DNA of 6,309 bases from JAFAGX01 sp035623255 (lineage in GTDB: Bacteria; Acidobacteriota; Terriglobia; Terriglobales; Acidobacteriaceae): assembly GCA_035623255.1 (NCBI GenBank), contig DASPTU010000124.1, positions 1 to 6,309 on the forward strand, written 5' to 3'. Position 1 is the stretch's first letter. Every line of letters starts with the position of its first letter. The notes beneath the pieces are model-generated. The model ran no database searches and was not told where the DNA came from. It saw only the letters and a list, made by a program, of their open reading frames with translations. Below are positions 4,793 to 6,309 of the stretch, piece by piece. Position numbers and translations under genes: made by a program.

Positions 4793-5167
4793 CTATTGGC
4801 GGCTGAGCCACACCAGCGTCACGCCGATGCACACTAGTGCCACGCCCACCCAGCGCTGCGCGCTAATCCGTTCACGCAAAAACACGCCTGCCCCGAAAGC
4901 GCCGGCAGCGTAACTAAGCGCCGTAACTGGAACAACGAAGCTGACGTTTTCGATCGACAGCATGGCCAGCAGCGAAAAGAACGCCACGGCCATCATGGCA
5001 ATGCCGACCCACATCCATCCGACTCGAATCGCTCGCAGAACGAATCGCGCTAGCGCAGCAGGATGAAAATCATGCACCTCCCCAAGCGCTTTCATCGCGC
5101 GCGAAACGCAAAGCTCCCCGCCCGTGCCCGCTGCCACAATGAGGAAAAGGAAAAGGAACTCGAACAC
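4793..5167 (-). CDS. Half-size EamA/SMR-like membrane transporter, second of a pair
   Basis: A 124-residue, four-helix membrane protein. Hydrophobic segments are about residues 2-17, 50-71, 75-97 and 105-121. It has a Gly-rich stretch and a MK pair near the end of helix 1, VVPVTALSYAAGA (78-90) in helix 3 and RERISAQRWVGVALVCIGV (98-116) leading into helix 4. This is the architecture of the EamA half-domain and SMR families, which export drugs or flip lipid-linked sugars as dimers. The GTG start at 5167 is chosen because helix 1 begins there and the upstream gene stops 2 bp before it. The GGAG at 5179-5182 is rather far (11 nt). The frame open further upstream is the neighbour's end read in another frame. 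The substrate is unknown. Confidence 0.75.
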   Translation of the reverse strand: MFEFLFLFLIVAAGTGGELCVSRAMKALGEVHDFHPAALARFVLRAIRVGWMWVGIAMMAVAFFSLLAMLSIENVSFVVPVTALSYAAGAFGAGVFLRERISAQRWVGVALVCIGVTLVWLSRQ

Positions 5168-5169
5168 GC

Positions 5170-5586
5170 CTAGGTTTTCTCCGTGGTGCGGGGGTGCGTG
5201 TGTCCCACGATAAAAACGCCCGCGCAGATGACCAAAATGCCCGCCCAACGCAGAGCGTTCACCTGTTCTCCCAGCAAAAAATAGCCAAGCAGCGCAACAA
5301 CGGCATAAGAAAAGGAAGATGCGGGCTGTACGTAGCTATAGTCTGCCCAGGTCAAAACGAGCATGTACGAAACAAAAAAAGCCAGCAAGCAGGCGATACC
5401 CAGCCAGATGTAGCCAGAAGTGAGAATTCTCACAAAAATGGGCAGGAAGTCTCCCGCGGTCCAGGTCTTTGCCGAACCGATGGTTTTCATGCCTTTGCCA
5501 AGCAAAACGTTGCCCAGCGGCGCGAAGAGAACGATTAGGAAAATCGCAATGTAAGTTTTCAGGTGCAGTCCGGGCGACTGTTTCAT
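5170..5586 (-). CDS. Half-size EamA/SMR-like membrane transporter, first of a pair
   Basis: A 138-residue, four-helix membrane protein. Helices lie at about residues 11-29, 59-79, 84-105 and 111-128, and the charged tail ends HPRTTEKT. It aligns by eye with the protein encoded just downstream: both have a GxxMK-like end to helix 1 (GKGMK at 30-34), a Pro followed by SYA in helix 3 (VQPASSFSYAVVA, 86-98) and RWAGILVICAGV (113-124) in helix 4. The two are therefore paralogues and likely form a heterodimer, as ArnE and ArnF do. ATG 5586 is preferred because it gives a normal short cytosolic leader; an in-frame ATG at 5649 would add 21 polar residues and has a weak GAG upstream. The gene diverges from the glycosyltransferase with about 194 bp between starts. 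Confidence 0.75.
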   Translation of the reverse strand: MKQSPGLHLKTYIAIFLIVLFAPLGNVLLGKGMKTIGSAKTWTAGDFLPIFVRILTSGYIWLGIACLLAFFVSYMLVLTWADYSYVQPASSFSYAVVALLGYFLLGEQVNALRWAGILVICAGVFIVGHTHPRTTEKT

Positions 5587-5780
5587 GAGTTCTGCGGTTT
5601 TCCTCTTGTCCGAAAGGTTACCAAGCGCTTCGATTCGAGCAGAGTTCATCTTACTCGATGTGCGGCACGCGCCCAAGCACGGCGCGGCGAATTCGCCCAC
5701 TTTTTGCTATTCTTCTTGCTCAAAGAAACGAAACACGCTCCCACAATCGCGCGAGGGGGCTGTCCGCCACTTGAGGTGCG

Positions 5781-6309
5781 ATGAATTTGCAGGCCGCCGG
5801 CTATTTGTTTTTGGTGTTAGCAGCCACCCCCTTTATTTATTACCTGCTGGTTCTGTACAGCACTTTTCGATTCTTTTGGCATTCGAACGAACGGCTGGCG
5901 CCCAATTCCGGCTTTACACCTCCGGTGAGTAACCTGAAACCGCTCCGCGGACTTGATCCCGAAGCTTATGAAAATCTGTCCAGTTACTGCCGGCAGAACT
6001 ATCCCGAGTACGAGCTGATTTTCTGCGTTGGCGACGAACACGATCCGTCTGTCCCGGTTCTCGAAAAACTCAAGCACGATTTTCCCGACCGCCAGATCCG
6101 CATTCTTTTCGGCTCCGGCCGCAACGCCATCAACGACAAAGTGGGGAAGCTCGTGCGCATGGTGAACGAAGCCCGCCACGAAGTCCTAGTGATTAACGAC
6201 AGCGACGTGCGCGTCGAGCCTGATTATCTGCGCACTGTTGTGGCGCCGTTGCAAAATTCAAAAATCGGCGGCGTGACTTGTCTTTACGTTTCGACCGAAG
6301 ACCACAACT
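5781..6309 (+). CDS. hpnI: Membrane-anchored glycosyltransferase, ceramide glucosyltransferase/HpnI-like (3' end outside window)
   Basis: The first 176 residues of a GT-A-fold glycosyltransferase of the GT21 type. An N-terminal membrane helix (about 7-31) is followed by the start of the catalytic domain, VSNLKPLRGLDP (49-60). Then come YELIFCVGDEHDPS (77-90), NDKVGKLVRM (118-127) and LVINDSDVRVEPDYL (136-150). The last contains the D-S-D of the metal- and donor-binding site. VTCLY (165-169) matches the strand that follows in this family. The third catalytic Asp and the QxxRW-like motif lie beyond the window. In bacteria this family includes HpnI, which attaches N-acetylglucosamine to bacteriohopanetetrol, and ceramide glucosyltransferases; the partial sequence does not separate them, so the gene symbol is tentative. 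The start has GAGG 4 nt upstream. Confidence 0.8.
   Translation, partial: MNLQAAGYLFLVLAATPFIYYLLVLYSTFRFFWHSNERLAPNSGFTPPVSNLKPLRGLDPEAYENLSSYCRQNYPEYELIFCVGDEHDPSVPVLEKLKHDFPDRQIRILFGSGRNAINDKVGKLVRMVNEARHEVLVINDSDVRVEPDYLRTVVAPLQNSKIGGVTCLYVSTEDHN

Noticed and set aside
5817..6179. Minus-strand 120-residue frame
   Set aside because: It is antisense to the glycosyltransferase, whose conserved motifs are clear on the plus strand.

Overview
The window looks like the right-hand border of a chromosomal genomic island, followed by ordinary host chromosome. Taxonomy cannot be fixed from 6.3 kb. The mid-GC composition, the secreted LolA-like protein, the small EamA-type half-transporters and the ceramide-glucosyltransferase/HpnI-like enzyme are of a kind I associate with Acidobacteriota (Terriglobia); this is an inference.

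Island side (about 1-3604): a 3'-terminal gene fragment (3-269, +) contains a perfect 26-bp palindrome. A gene-poor scar (270-741) follows. It holds a decayed initiator-tRNA-like fragment, a strong hairpin without a T-tract, and at most tiny ORFs. Four minus-strand genes come next, read from right to left: an ankyrin-repeat-like protein (2143-3351), a 54-residue stump of a DNA-binding-like protein (1912-2076), the AbiEi-type antitoxin (1284-1886) and an AbiEii-type nucleotidyltransferase toxin (613-1287). The toxin loses family homology after residue 182. The antitoxin has a near-consensus promoter inside the end of the stump gene, and its stop overlaps the toxin start as GTGA. The TA pair therefore keeps its expression signals and an apparently intact antitoxin, but the toxin is broken.

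Border: at 3582-3604 a block matches the 3' end of a bacterial tRNA-Gly (second half of the T-arm, acceptor strand, discriminator and CCA). No tRNA body lies upstream. This is the expected footprint of an integrative element inserted into the 3' end of a tRNA gene. Its orientation predicts that the element extends to the left and that the intact tRNA-Gly lies beyond the left edge of the window.

Chromosome side (about 3605-6309): a secreted LolA-like protein (3857-4777, +) converges on two adjacent minus-strand half-size EamA/SMR-like membrane proteins (5170-5586 and 4793-5167). These diverge from the start of a membrane-anchored family-21-type glycosyltransferase (5781 to the window end, +). 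A plausible but unproven reading is that the glycosyltransferase makes a glycolipid which the paired half-transporters move across the membrane, as ArnE/ArnF do for a lipid-linked sugar.
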